The notes: a model not told the origin generated them from the letters alone. A stretch of DNA of 64,000 nucleotides from JAIQFF01 sp963725615 (GCA_963725615.1 CAVRZO010000031.1:62001-126000), one strand, 5' to 3'; shown: positions 33,091 to 41,762, numbered from the stretch's first letter. Made by a program: numbers and translations.

Positions 33091-33942
33091 ATGACCCTCG
33101 CTGATGTTCGACGATTCGCCATTATTGCGATGTTTTCAGACGACACTCTTATGGAGCAATTGGTGTTGAAAGGAGGAAACGCTCTGGCGTTGGTATATGG
33201 TGTTGGCGCACGAACCTCGCTGGATGTGGATTTGTCTATCGATGGAGACTTCAAAAACCTCGAAGACACGAGAGTACGAATTTTCCGAAGTCTGCGCAGT
33301 CGCTTTGAAACTGCAGGGTACGTCGTATTTGATGAGAAGTTTGAGCCTCGGCCCTCTATTGAAGGAATTAGTCACGATAAGAAATGGGGCGGCTACATAG
33401 TGGAGTTCAAACTGATCCAGCAGGATAGATATCGCGAACTAGAAAATGATATCGACGCCATCCGCAGAAATGCTCTGGTAACAGGTCCAATCGAGCGAAG
33501 GAGCTTCAGAATCGAATTCAGTAAGCATGAGTTCTGTAAGGGGAAGACTGAAGCGCAATTGGATGACTATACAGTCTATGTATACACGCCTGAAATGATC
33601 GTCATTGAAAAACTCAGGGCGATCTGTCAGCAAATGCCTGAGTATAAGGCACGCATCAAGAAGACAGCTCGGGCCCGGGATTTTTACGATATACACGTGC
33701 TCATAACGCAATCACGTGTAAACCTATCATGGCCCGATACTCTGGAGCTTGTGCGGAACATTTTTCTCGCCAAAGATGTGCCGGTCGACCTGATTCAGCG
33801 TATACCAGAGACCAAAGAACAACATCGACCTGATTGGCCTTCGGTCCAAGCATCGGTGACTGGAGTTCTGGAAGATTTTGACTTCTATTTCAATTTCGTC
33901 GTAGAACAGACCCAAGTACTAAAACCCCTTTGGATAAAATAA
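33091..33942 (+). CDS. AbiEii/AbiGii-type nucleotidyltransferase toxin
   Basis: 283 residues. The nucleotidyltransferase core reads LVLKGGNALALVYGVG (residues 25-40) and SLDVDLSIDG with the two catalytic Asp residues. The second part has IVEFKLIQQDRYRE, PEMIVIEKLRAICQ with the conserved Lys, and ARDFYDIHVL. These are the four motifs of DUF1814-type type IV toxins, some of which modify the tRNA acceptor end. Its partner gene is convergent with it and overlaps by 24 bp, unlike the usual same-strand order. Base composition is AT-richer than its neighbours, a sign of transfer. Confidence 0.85.
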   Translation: MTLADVRRFAIIAMFSDDTLMEQLVLKGGNALALVYGVGARTSLDVDLSIDGDFKNLEDTRVRIFRSLRSRFETAGYVVFDEKFEPRPSIEGISHDKKWGGYIVEFKLIQQDRYRELENDIDAIRRNALVTGPIERRSFRIEFSKHEFCKGKTEAQLDDYTVYVYTPEMIVIEKLRAICQQMPEYKARIKKTARARDFYDIHVLITQSRVNLSWPDTLELVRNIFLAKDVPVDLIQRIPETKEQHRPDWPSVQASVTGVLEDFDFYFNFVVEQTQVLKPLWIK

Positions 33943-34800
33943 ACGCCAGTCAGAGTCGTACTCCTTTTCGCGTAGGCCATAGGCCAAATAAAAATCGAAG
34001 CTAAGGCCCAGACTCTTGAGCCTCTGCCACCTGCTCTCTTCATAGCCAGCGCGTTGCAAGTAGAAGCCGATTGCTTGATGGTAAGGATAGATGTAGTTCA
34101 ATTTCTTAAGCGTTGCGATCAGTGTGTTAACAGATAGCTTGTCTTTTGCAGTCTTGTAAGCCTCTAACACTTGGTAGACGCCACCTGCGTATGCGGGCCG
34201 CACCGCGATGTCGATCAGAGTTCGTTCAATTCCCGTAACCTCAAGACTCTCGTCTTCTGGACCTGTGAGTTTTCCTACCTCCAGGCGGCCTGTGTCTTTT
34301 CCGCTGATAAGAGCGAACCGCCACTGTTTGTAAGCAAAAACGAAACTTGATTGTCGTTGTTCATGTCCAAATGCCCGATCTATGGCCTCTTGTGACAGCG
34401 AACCAGAGGGCCTCGGCTTTGGAGATTGTTCTTGGTTAACGTAGATGGTCGTCGGCAACTGCTCAGTGAGGCCGTGGAGGAACACTGCAGTCCCGTGTGA
34501 AAGGTATGCACGAGGCTTAAGGGATAATCCGATCTCATGCGGGGAAGCGTGGCCCCAAACGTAACGGATTATTGACCTATAGTTCTTCGATTTGAGTTCA
34601 ACAATCTCGAGTTGACCTTTTTCTTGCAGGAATCTTATGAAGGCTTCTACCGTGGCCCTTTGTGTGAGGCGCCAGTCCCGCCGATTTGCTGAAAGTACAG
34701 CTGCTAGATCATCCGATGTATAGACCCGCTTTGGGCTGCTGTTAAACAGCCGAAAAATATCAGGCTTGGCGATTGTCATTCGGGACGGGGGTCCAGGCAT
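33919..34800 (-). CDS. AbiEi-family type IV antitoxin/regulator
   Basis: 293 residues. The N-terminal winged helix (DIFRLFNSSPKRVYTSDDLA, about 12-75) could bind DNA. The middle part carries the AbiEi signature PRAYLSHGTAVFLHGLTEQL, then ERTLIDIAVRPAYAGGVYQV. The C-terminal region is helical (AIGFYLQRAGYEESRWQRLK). In known systems this protein represses its operon and opposes AbiEii. Here it is convergent with the toxin. Start ATG 34800; its GGAG ribosome site lies inside the palindrome 34809-34834, suggesting autorepression. GC content is lower than the flanking genes. Confidence 0.8.
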   Translation of the reverse strand: MPGPPSRMTIAKPDIFRLFNSSPKRVYTSDDLAAVLSANRRDWRLTQRATVEAFIRFLQEKGQLEIVELKSKNYRSIIRYVWGHASPHEIGLSLKPRAYLSHGTAVFLHGLTEQLPTTIYVNQEQSPKPRPSGSLSQEAIDRAFGHEQRQSSFVFAYKQWRFALISGKDTGRLEVGKLTGPEDESLEVTGIERTLIDIAVRPAYAGGVYQVLEAYKTAKDKLSVNTLIATLKKLNYIYPYHQAIGFYLQRAGYEESRWQRLKSLGLSFDFYLAYGLREKEYDSDWRLFYPKGF

Positions 34801-34808
34801 TATGCAGT

Positions 34809-34834
34809 CTCCGTACGTATATATACCTACGGAG
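34809..34834. promoter_or_regulatory. operator-like palindrome over the antitoxin ribosome site
   Basis: A 26-bp palindrome with arms CTCCGTA/TACGGAG and inner GTATATATAC, with one mismatched pair. It begins 9 bp before the antitoxin start and includes its GGAG. It shares the core TATATATACC with the palindromes at 34908 and 34997. Candidate binding site for the AbiEi winged helix. Confidence 0.6.
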
Positions 34835-34907
34835 ACATCATATCATTGGCGAGGTATAACGCTGTAATACGAGTTTATAAACGGGAGGATCGGGCACACA
34901 TCTCATT

Positions 34908-34937
34908 GCATGGCTAGGTATATATACCTAGCCATGC
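34908..34937. repeat. perfect 30-bp palindrome
   Basis: GCATGGCTAGGTATA followed by its exact reverse complement. The centre is GGTATATATACC, the same core as in the two flanking palindromes. It may be a second operator for the antitoxin, or an arm of a mobile element. Confidence 0.9.
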
Positions 34938-34996
34938 TACATGTTGAGTTTTACTCTCGAGGTTTAAGGCAATGGTTCCCATGCAAAATACTAATT

Positions 34997-35092
34997 CCAA
35001 TGGGCTTGAGGTGAGGCGGGGAAATATGCGCCATTATAGGTATATATACTTATAAGGGCGCATATTTCCCCGCCTCACCTCAAGCCCATTGG
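34997..35092. repeat. 96-bp near-perfect palindrome
   Basis: Perfect 36-base arms (34997-35032 and 35057-35092; left arm starts CCAATGGGCTTGAGGTGAGG) flank a 24-base centre, TTATAGGTATATATACTTAT plus edges, that is itself nearly palindromic. In all, 47 of 48 base positions can pair, one of them as G-T. It ends 13 bp before the nrdJ stop. There is no T-run, so it is not a classic terminator. The core matches the other two palindromes. Confidence 0.95.
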
Positions 35093-35105
35093 ACAAACTC
35101 CTGAA

Positions 35106-38100
35106 TTACGAACAGCCGCTCGTACTCCCGCAGCTTCCGCACCGGTAGCAGCTTCCATTGCGCGTCATGATGGATCCGCAGAAGCTGCAGGTAGGGGCGT
35201 CGCCCAGGTCAATGAGTCCGGCGAGAGCGTCGGCGGCGTGGACTGAACCGGGCGTCGGGCCTCGGGGTTCCGACCTCTGATCGGAAACCGGCGAGCTGCT
35301 GGCTTCTCCTACGGCTTCAGGGTGCGATGCGGCGCCGGGCGTCCTCAGTCTCAGGTTTTCGAACAGCATGCCCTGCTGGCCGGTGAGGAAGCGCAATTGC
35401 AGCCAGCGGAAGATGTAGTCCATGATCGACTTGGCGAAGCCGATGTCGGGATTGCTGGTCCAGCCGCTGGGCTCGAAGCGGGTGTGGGCAAATTTTTCGC
35501 AGAACAGTTTCAGCGGCACGCCGTGTTGCAGCGCGATGGAGACGGCCAGAGCGAAGCTGTCCATCAGGCCGCTGACCGTGGAGCCTTCCTTGGCCATGGT
35601 GATGAAAAGCTCGCCGGGTTCACCGTCGGGATAGAGGCCGACGGTGATGTAGCCCTCGTGTCCGCCCACGTTGAATTTGTGAGTGATGGAGGCGCGCTCT
35701 TCCTGCAGCTTGTGGCGGACGGCGCGCGGCGGAGCGTTGAGATTTTCTTCTTCGACGTGCGAGGCGGCAGCCACGGCGGCGGCAGCATCGCCCTTCTTGC
35801 TCAGCGCAGTCGTGGTGCCGGACGCGCTCAGCGGTTGCGACTTCTTGCATCCATCACGGTAAACGGCCACAGCCTTCAACCCCAGTTTCCATGCCTGGAT
35901 GTAGCACTCCATGATGTCTTCGACGGAGGCATTCTCCGGCAGGTTCACTGTCTTAGAGATGGCGCCCGAAATAAAAGGTTGCGCCGCCGCCATCATTTTC
36001 AAATGCCCCATGTAATGGATGGACCGCGTCCCCTTGGCCGGCTTGAAGGAGCAGTCAAACACCGCAAGATGGTCGTCCTTGATATCGGGCGCGCCTTCGA
36101 TGGTGCCGGTGGCGTCAATGTAGCTGACAATCTTGTCGGTTTCGTCGTGATCGTAGCCCAGCTTGAACAGCGCTGTCGGGACCGTGTTGTTCACGATCTT
36201 GATCATGCCGCCGCCGACCAGCTTCTTGTACTTGACGAGTGCGAGATCCGGCTCGATGCCCGTGGTGTCGCAATCCATCATGAAGCCAATTGTTCCTGTT
36301 GGAGCAAGCACTGTTACCTGGGAGTTGCGGTAGCCGTGTCTTTCGCCGCTGGCCAGGGCTTCGTCCCAGCAGTCTTTGCTGGATTCGTAGAGTGTGGTTG
36401 GGACGTTCGTCTTGTTGATGTTGTTGACGCTGGCGCGGTGCATGCGGATTACGTCGAGGAATGGCTCGCGGTTGATGTACCAGCCGGGGCAGGCACCGCC
36501 GGGCATGGTTTTAAAGCCTGCCGAGCTTTGCTCGGCCTGACCGGGTCGAAGACCCGGTCCCACATGGGCATTGCCGACATCGGCGCCTAGATTCGTTTCG
36601 GCTAAACCTCTCTGCGTCGGCTCTGTGGCCGGCACCAGCGGCGGGCACGATTCGGCGATACGCGAGGATTGCAGATACGCTTCGCCGCACATGATTGCTG
36701 TTACGCAGGCGGCGTAGTCGCGTCCGGCGTCGGAGTCGTAAGGGAGGCCGGCGGCCATCAGCAAGGCGCCGAGGTTGGCGTAGCCCAGGCCCAGCGGGCG
36801 GTAGTCGTGGGAATTCTTGGCGATCATTTCGGTTGGGTAGCCGGCGTTGTCGACCAGGATTTCCTGCGCTGTGATCAGCACATCGACCGCGTGGCGATAG
36901 GCTTCCACGTCGAAGGTGCCGTTGGGCGCGAACTTCAGCAGGTTCAGGCTGGCCAGGTTGCAGGCCGAGTCATCGAGGAACATGTATTCCGAGCAGGGAT
37001 TGCTGGCGTTGATGCGGGCCGTGTTTTTCGACGTGTGCCAGCGGTTGACCGTGGTGTCGTACTGCATGCCCGGGTCGCCACAGCGCCAGGTGGCGTCGGA
37101 GATCTTGTAGAGCAGGTCTTTGGCTTTGAAGTTCTCCATCGGGCGTCCGTCTTTGACGGCGCGGGTGGTGAAGCCGTTGTCGCGCAGAACCGAGTACATG
37201 AAATCGTCGGTGACGCGGACGGAGTTGTTGGCGTTCTGGAAGAAGATGGACGAGTAGGCATCGGAGTCGGGAGATGAACCGTCGTATCCCGACGCGATCA
37301 GGGCGTGGGCCTTGGCTTCTTCTTTAGATTTGCACTCGATGAAGTCAACGATATCGGGATGGTCAATGTTCAGGATGACCATCTTGGCGGCGCGGCGAGT
37401 CTTGCCGCCCGACTTGATGACGCCGGCGAAGGCGTCAAAGCCTTTCATGAAGCTGAGCGGACCGCTGGCGGTGCCGCCGCCGCTGAGGCCTTCGGTGGAC
37501 GACCGCAGCGACGACAGGTTCGTGCCGGTGCCCGATCCCCACTTGAAGAGCATGCCTTCGGTCTTGGCCAGGGTAAGGATGGAATCGAGCGAGTCTTTTA
37601 CCGAGTTGATGAAGCAAGCCGAGCACTGCGGCGTCTTGTAGCCGGTGACGCTGAACTCGACACGCGCGCTGGCCGGGTTCCAGTGCCAGTTCTGGGCGTC
37701 GGAGTTGGGCTCGATGCGGTCGCATCCCACGTTGAACCAGACCGGCGAGTTGAAGGCGGCATACTGGCGCAGCAGGATGTGCGCCAGCTCGTCGTGGAAA
37801 GTTGCGCCGTCTTCCGGCGTCTTGAAATAGCCCTGCGACATACCCCAGTCGCGGATGGTCTCGGCCACGCGAGTCACCAGGGCACGCACGCCACTCTCGC
37901 GCTCGGGCGTGCCCAGTGTGCCATGCAGATACTTGCTGGCAACAATGTTGGTGGCAGTCACTGACCAGTCTTTCGGGACTTCGACGTCCTTCTGCTCGAA
38001 GATGGCATTGCCCTTGGCGTCCGTGATCAGGGCGGTGCGCTTCTCCCATTCGATTTCGTCGTAGGGAGAGACGCCGGTCTTGGTAAAGAAGCGACGGAAG

Positions 38101-38195
38101 CTGAGACCCGGGGCTTTCTTGCTGGGGGTGGCGGTGCTTACCGGGGCCGCGGTGGTCTCGGAGGTTACGGGGGCTCCTGCTTTTACCTCTGCCAT
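35106..38195 (-). CDS. nrdJ: adenosylcobalamin-dependent (class II) ribonucleotide reductase
   Basis: 1029 residues. It reduces ribonucleotides to deoxyribonucleotides using B12. Visible parts: PQCSACFINSV (substrate-site Cys), MLFKWGSGTGTNLSSLRSS, the active-site loop NPCSEYMFLDDSACNLASLN, LAPTGTIGFMMDCDTTGIEP, and a C-terminal Cys-rich tail (CSFCGSIMTRNGSCYRCGSC) that relays electrons. About 60 extra residues precede WYINREPFLDVIRMHR; their middle, VGPGLRPGQAEQSSAG (about 544-559), is a family-A repeat in frame. I see no cobalamin riboswitch in the 80 bp upstream. Confidence 0.95.
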   Translation of the reverse strand: MAEVKAGAPVTSETTAAPVSTATPSKKAPGLSFRRFFTKTGVSPYDEIEWEKRTALITDAKGNAIFEQKDVEVPKDWSVTATNIVASKYLHGTLGTPERESGVRALVTRVAETIRDWGMSQGYFKTPEDGATFHDELAHILLRQYAAFNSPVWFNVGCDRIEPNSDAQNWHWNPASARVEFSVTGYKTPQCSACFINSVKDSLDSILTLAKTEGMLFKWGSGTGTNLSSLRSSTEGLSGGGTASGPLSFMKGFDAFAGVIKSGGKTRRAAKMVILNIDHPDIVDFIECKSKEEAKAHALIASGYDGSSPDSDAYSSIFFQNANNSVRVTDDFMYSVLRDNGFTTRAVKDGRPMENFKAKDLLYKISDATWRCGDPGMQYDTTVNRWHTSKNTARINASNPCSEYMFLDDSACNLASLNLLKFAPNGTFDVEAYRHAVDVLITAQEILVDNAGYPTEMIAKNSHDYRPLGLGYANLGALLMAAGLPYDSDAGRDYAACVTAIMCGEAYLQSSRIAESCPPLVPATEPTQRGLAETNLGADVGNAHVGPGLRPGQAEQSSAGFKTMPGGACPGWYINREPFLDVIRMHRASVNNINKTNVPTTLYESSKDCWDEALASGERHGYRNSQVTVLAPTGTIGFMMDCDTTGIEPDLALVKYKKLVGGGMIKIVNNTVPTALFKLGYDHDETDKIVSYIDATGTIEGAPDIKDDHLAVFDCSFKPAKGTRSIHYMGHLKMMAAAQPFISGAISKTVNLPENASVEDIMECYIQAWKLGLKAVAVYRDGCKKSQPLSASGTTTALSKKGDAAAAVAAASHVEEENLNAPPRAVRHKLQEERASITHKFNVGGHEGYITVGLYPDGEPGELFITMAKEGSTVSGLMDSFALAVSIALQHGVPLKLFCEKFAHTRFEPSGWTSNPDIGFAKSIMDYIFRWLQLRFLTGQQGMLFENLRLRTPGAASHPEAVGEASSSPVSDQRSEPRGPTPGSVHAADALAGLIDLGDAPTCSFCGSIMTRNGSCYRCGSCGSTSGCS
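36520..36565. repeat. family-A repeat in frame inside nrdJ
   Basis: GCCGAGCTTTGCTCGGC and TGACCGGGTCGAAGACCCGG then TCCCACA. Nearly identical to unit 2 in dusB (26302) and to the copy at 62594. It is read through on the opposite strand as VGPGLRPGQAEQSSAG. Confidence 0.9.
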
Positions 38196-38275
38196 TTCTG
38201 TATCTTCTTTCGCTTTGGATTTCTGAATCTAGTATCGCGCAAAGCTAAAGCGTTTCTAAAACCAGTTTCCGGTTT

Positions 38276-38704
38276 TCAGTTCTCTGTTCCCAGTTCGGTG
38301 ATGCCTGAGGTTGTTTCAAGAGAAGACGACAGCCAGCGCTGCAATGCGGCATAGGCGGCGTGGCGTTGGGTCGTGTCTTCCATGACTGCGTAGCGGGCGA
38401 AGCAGCGACCGGTCGCCATGCGTTCGCGCAGCGGATTGCCGGGTAGGAACAGCCGGCCGAGGGCCATTCCCAAATCATCGGTCTCGGAGATTTGGAACAG
38501 GGCCAGCATGCGTTTGCCGACCGCTCCGGGAGCTACGATTTCTTCGCCCAGGGCGAACACTCCTGGCTTGCTGGACATGAGAACCAGGCTGCAGCTGTCG
38601 GCACAACGGAACCACCGGGACCACTCTACACGACGATAGTCGAACGCCGACTCAACCCCGAGCCGGGCGAAAGACTCGCTGACCATGCGCTCCAGACCTT
38701 CCAT
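38276..38704 (-). CDS. hypothetical protein upstream of nrdJ
   Basis: 142 residues, no membrane segment. Recognisable stretches are FRCADSCSLVLMSSKPGVFA, GEEIVAPGAVGKRMLALFQI and MATGRCFARYAVMEDTTQRH. Three Cys in a short region (CADSC, C near 102) could be structural. I do not recognise the family. It lies 80 bp upstream of nrdJ on the same strand and may be cotranscribed with it. ATG 38704 is the first start; a second in-frame Met follows six residues later. Confidence 0.6.
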   Translation of the reverse strand: MEGLERMVSESFARLGVESAFDYRRVEWSRWFRCADSCSLVLMSSKPGVFALGEEIVAPGAVGKRMLALFQISETDDLGMALGRLFLPGNPLRERMATGRCFARYAVMEDTTQRHAAYAALQRWLSSSLETTSGITELGTEN

Positions 38705-39221
38705 TCCAACCTCAATTTCTGGCCTCGAGGGAAAGGGATTGCGAGCCCTTGTTTCGAGGCATTTTCCACAGCCTGACTTGTCAACTGTCGTCGCTCCCTC
38801 GGGAGGAGTTCTGCAAACTGCTTACAGAGAACGAGGAAACGGCCACCGCACTACAAACCCGCCCAAGAACGGGGGAACAACCCATCAATCTGAAAAGGCG
38901 GCGCATGGTCACCTCAACCGAAGCACCGATCCTTTGTTTTCTTGCGCTTGCCCGGCATCGCCACGCCTTCGTTTCCGAGGCGTTGAAAGCCTTATGGGAT
39001 GCAAACAGTACGCCCGTATGTTGGGGCTGTCAAGAGGGTATCCCTATATATTGTATCTCAGTCTTAGCAAGTGGGATGCTGCCCCCTTCCTCCTCTTTTT
39101 CCACAAGGCGGCGTTTCCGCTGAAAATTCAGGTGGCACAGTGCAGCCGTGCCACCCCGGATTTGCCATTGTGCGAGTTTTTCCGTGGCCTGCTAGGTCGC
39201 GGTCCAAAATTTCCGGGCCGC
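38705..39221. other. intergenic region, nothing assigned
   Basis: 517 bp. Open frames of up to about 230 codons run across it, but they lack ribosome sites and read as Ser/Pro/Arg-rich shadow sequence. The bases at 39135-39158 form a small palindrome (GTGGCACAGTGC/GCCGTGCCAC). Confidence 0.35.
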
Positions 39222-39521
39222 TCACGCCAGCATCTCGGCTCGGGCCGAGGTCCGGCGTTTCAGATCGGAAAGGGAAAAATTTCGTCTGTCCAGCAGGGGC
39301 CACTTCTCAACGGCGGGACCCATGGCTACGTAGACATCCTCGAAAATTTCGCGGGGCGCGATTCTCTGCGTGCCGTCTGAGGATTCCACAAGATAGTCGC
39401 CTCTTTGTCCGCGATGTTCACGTCCGAGCGCATCCCGGAACTCCAAGGGACCGGTGAGCTGCCTGGCTCGAATCAGAAATCGCGTCCGATAGACTTGCCA
39501 TTCGTTTTCTACTTTCCTCAC
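39222..39521 (-). CDS. hypothetical protein with a GDYLVE motif
   Basis: 99 residues from a GTG start (GGGTGGA upstream). The central stretch GQRGDYLVESSDGTQRIAPR followed by EIFEDVYVAMG resembles a small domain that I recognise as P/RGDYLVE...DGxxxxxxxxxFExxY in assorted bacterial proteins without assigned function. The first part (VYRTRFLIRARQLTGPLEFR) is basic. Cytoplasmic. No operon partner is visible. Confidence 0.6.
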   Translation of the reverse strand: MRKVENEWQVYRTRFLIRARQLTGPLEFRDALGREHRGQRGDYLVESSDGTQRIAPREIFEDVYVAMGPAVEKWPLLDRRNFSLSDLKRRTSARAEMLA

Positions 39522-39976
39522 TTTATTCCACCCTTGGGGGAGGGAATATCACTTGGAATTGGTTGTAAGCACAACGCGGTGTTCCTTGGCTGGATTTTCT
39601 GTGAAGGTGAAAGAAATCTACGCGCGATCCGTGGCGCGGTCAATCCCAATTTGTTGTGCAATTCTAAAATTGCTCTGCGGGAATTTTTTCGTGCGTTGCG
39701 AGAATGCAGAATCAGCGAAGACTCGCTACTGGTGCGACGATGCGGCCCTTGCCACGGCCGTGAGTGGGAGGAGTTGCGCGAATCACGGCAAGAAATTTCC
39801 ACAAGCGAAAGGTTGGATCGGAGCCACTGGGTGTCGCGCCGCAACATTGTGCGATGGCTTACAAAATTTGCGGAGCGTTGCTTCGCCTGGACAGCCGAGG
39901 GCGGCTGTCCCCACGCTGCCCGTGGAGCTCTCTTGTTGATCGTGTTGCGGCGTCGTACACTCCCTTTCGCCTTCCT
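39522..39976. other. intergenic region upstream of the sigma-kinase operon
   Basis: 455 bp without a supportable gene. Forward frames cross it, but I see no ribosome site. The promoter of the sigma factor gene must lie here, and the true start of that gene could be a little upstream. Confidence 0.35.
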
Positions 39977-40723
39977 ATGCGGAACGACGGCAATCTACAC
40001 GGCCAGGGCCAGTTTCCGGCTACGCGATGGTCACTCATCGTGGCCGCGCGTAGCGCCCAGCCTGAAGAACGGCAGCGCGCGCTTGACGTCCTGACCGCGG
40101 CTTACTGGAAGCCGGTATACAAATACATTCGTCTGCGTTGGGACAAGGACAACGAGCAGGCCCAAGACTTAACTCAGGATTTTTTCCTGCGTATTCTGGA
40201 GAAGGATTTTCTTGCCCAGTACGACCCGCAGAAGGCCCGTTTACGGACTTTCCTTCGAGTGTGCGTGGACCATCTGATAGCCAATGACGACAAGGCCGCG
40301 CGGCGCTTGAAGCGAGGCGGAGAGATGCAGTTTCTGTCACTCGATTTCGAATCTGCGGAAGGAGAGTTGCAGCATGTCGAGATTCCTTCACCGGACTCGA
40401 TGGATGATTTTTTCGAGCGCGAGTGGGTGCGCAGCGTTTTCTGCCTGTCGCTGGAGCGTTTGCGGCAGGAATGCGAACAGCGCGGCAAGCAGAAGCAGTT
40501 TCGTTTGCTGGAATTCTATGACATTGACGAAGCCGGCAAGGAGTTGACCTATGAGCAAGTCGGGCAACGATTTGAATTGAAGACCACGGACGTAACAAAC
40601 TATCTGGCCTACGCGCGCCGTGAATTTCGCCGGATCGTGCTGGACCAACTGCGCGAGATGACGGGCAGCGACGAGGAGTTCCGGCGCGAAGCGCGAACTC
40701 TTCTGGGAGTGGATACCGTATGA
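39977..40723 (+). CDS. ECF-like sigma factor paired with a Ser/Thr kinase
   Basis: About 248 residues. Sigma-2: FPATRWSLIVAARSAQPEER ... YKYIRLRWDKDNEQAQDLTQ, FFLRILEKDFLAQYDPQKAR and RTFLRVCVDHLIANDDKAAR. Sigma-4-like: EFYDIDEAGKELTYEQVGQR and TTDVTNYLAYARREFRRIVL. This resembles the large ECF type that occurs next to protein kinases. The start is uncertain; ATG 39977 gives MRNDGNLHGQGQFPATRWSL, which fits, but no good ribosome site is visible. The stop is 13 bp before the kinase gene. Confidence 0.85.
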   Translation: MRNDGNLHGQGQFPATRWSLIVAARSAQPEERQRALDVLTAAYWKPVYKYIRLRWDKDNEQAQDLTQDFFLRILEKDFLAQYDPQKARLRTFLRVCVDHLIANDDKAARRLKRGGEMQFLSLDFESAEGELQHVEIPSPDSMDDFFEREWVRSVFCLSLERLRQECEQRGKQKQFRLLEFYDIDEAGKELTYEQVGQRFELKTTDVTNYLAYARREFRRIVLDQLREMTGSDEEFRREARTLLGVDTV

Positions 40724-40736
40724 GGACAGACACACC

Positions 40737-41729
40737 ATGAAGTGGCTGTCCGATCAAGCCCTGGATCGGCTTCGTGTGGCCGCCGATACTCCAGACCTCA
40801 GCGGCACCGGTTATGTACTGCTCGACAAACTGGGGGCGGGCGGCATGGGAGGAGTCTTCCGCGTCGAAGACACGGCGTTGGCGCGGCAGGTCGCGCTGAA
40901 AGTGCTCGGCATCGTAGATTCCAGCGGGGAATTGGGTGCGCGCCTGCTCCGCGAGGCAAAAATAATTGCTCAGCTCGAGCATCCGGGGATCGTCCCGGTG
41001 CATGACGTCGGCACGCTGCCCGATGGCCGCGTCTTTTACACCATGAAGCTGGTGCAGGGGCGGCGACTCGACCAGCACCGCGGTGAACTCGGAGGCGTGC
41101 CCGAACGTTTGCGAACTTTTCAGAAAATCTGTGAAGCGGTTTCATTCGCGCATGCCCACCATGTGCTGCATCGCGACCTGAAGCCGCAAAACATTATGGT
41201 GGGAAAATTCGGAGAAGTCCTGGTCATGGACTGGGGTCTGGCCAAGTTGCTGAGTGCCGACATTTCGGCAGAGTCGAGCCACTCTCCGGAGATTCGTGTG
41301 ACACAACCGCCGGCTTCCGACGCGGACACCGCCGAACCCGACACCGCGCACGGCGTGGTTCTGGGCACTCCCGGCTACATGGCGCCCGAGCAGGCTCGCG
41401 GCGAGGTCGAGGCCGTGGGAATGCGGGCCGACGTCTATTCGCTGGGTGCAGTGCTCAGGTTCTTGCTGGACGATTCCGGCCGAGTACCCAAGGCTCTGTC
41501 AGCGATTGCCAACAAAGCGATGGCGGACGATCGGCAACAACGATATGGATCGGTAGAGGAACTGGCGAACGACATCACGCACTACCTGGATGGTTTGCCG
41601 GTCAGCGCCTATCCCGAGGGTCCGCTGGCGCGTCTGCGGCGTTGGGTGGTCAAGAACAGCGCATGGATCTTGCTTATCGTTACATATCTAGTGATGCGAG
41701 CGCTGTTCGTGCTGTGGCGGGAACGGTAG
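40737..41729 (+). CDS. Ser/Thr protein kinase with C-terminal membrane anchor
   Basis: 330 residues. The kinase core is complete: LDKLGAGGMGGVFRVED, QVALKVLG, LHRDLKPQNIMVG, MDWGLAKL (DWG in place of DFG), GTPGYMAPEQARG and DVYSLGAVLRFLL. A single C-terminal transmembrane segment (SAWILLIVTYLVMRALFVLW, about 306-325) has no outer domain. Being 13 bp behind the sigma factor, it is probably the kinase that controls it by phosphorylation, as described for some kinase-linked ECF groups; this is inference from context. Confidence 0.9.
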   Translation: MKWLSDQALDRLRVAADTPDLSGTGYVLLDKLGAGGMGGVFRVEDTALARQVALKVLGIVDSSGELGARLLREAKIIAQLEHPGIVPVHDVGTLPDGRVFYTMKLVQGRRLDQHRGELGGVPERLRTFQKICEAVSFAHAHHVLHRDLKPQNIMVGKFGEVLVMDWGLAKLLSADISAESSHSPEIRVTQPPASDADTAEPDTAHGVVLGTPGYMAPEQARGEVEAVGMRADVYSLGAVLRFLLDDSGRVPKALSAIANKAMADDRQQRYGSVEELANDITHYLDGLPVSAYPEGPLARLRRWVVKNSAWILLIVTYLVMRALFVLWRER

Positions 41730-41762
41730 GTTTTCGCGGTCGTGGTAGCGAAAAATTCACAA

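Noticed and set aside
35322..36590. 422-codon forward frame over nrdJ
   Set aside because: Antisense shadow of nrdJ; nrdJ motifs are unmistakable on the other strand.
38196..38275. Cobalamin riboswitch upstream of nrdJ
   Set aside because: Only 80 bp are available and no B12-box-like sequence is visible.
38685..39380. 231-codon forward frame
   Set aside because: No ribosome site; crosses the better-supported minus-strand gene at 39222; composition is shadow-like.
40035..41078. 347-codon minus frame over the sigma factor and kinase
   Set aside because: Arg/Pro/Ala-rich shadow spanning two clear plus-strand genes.
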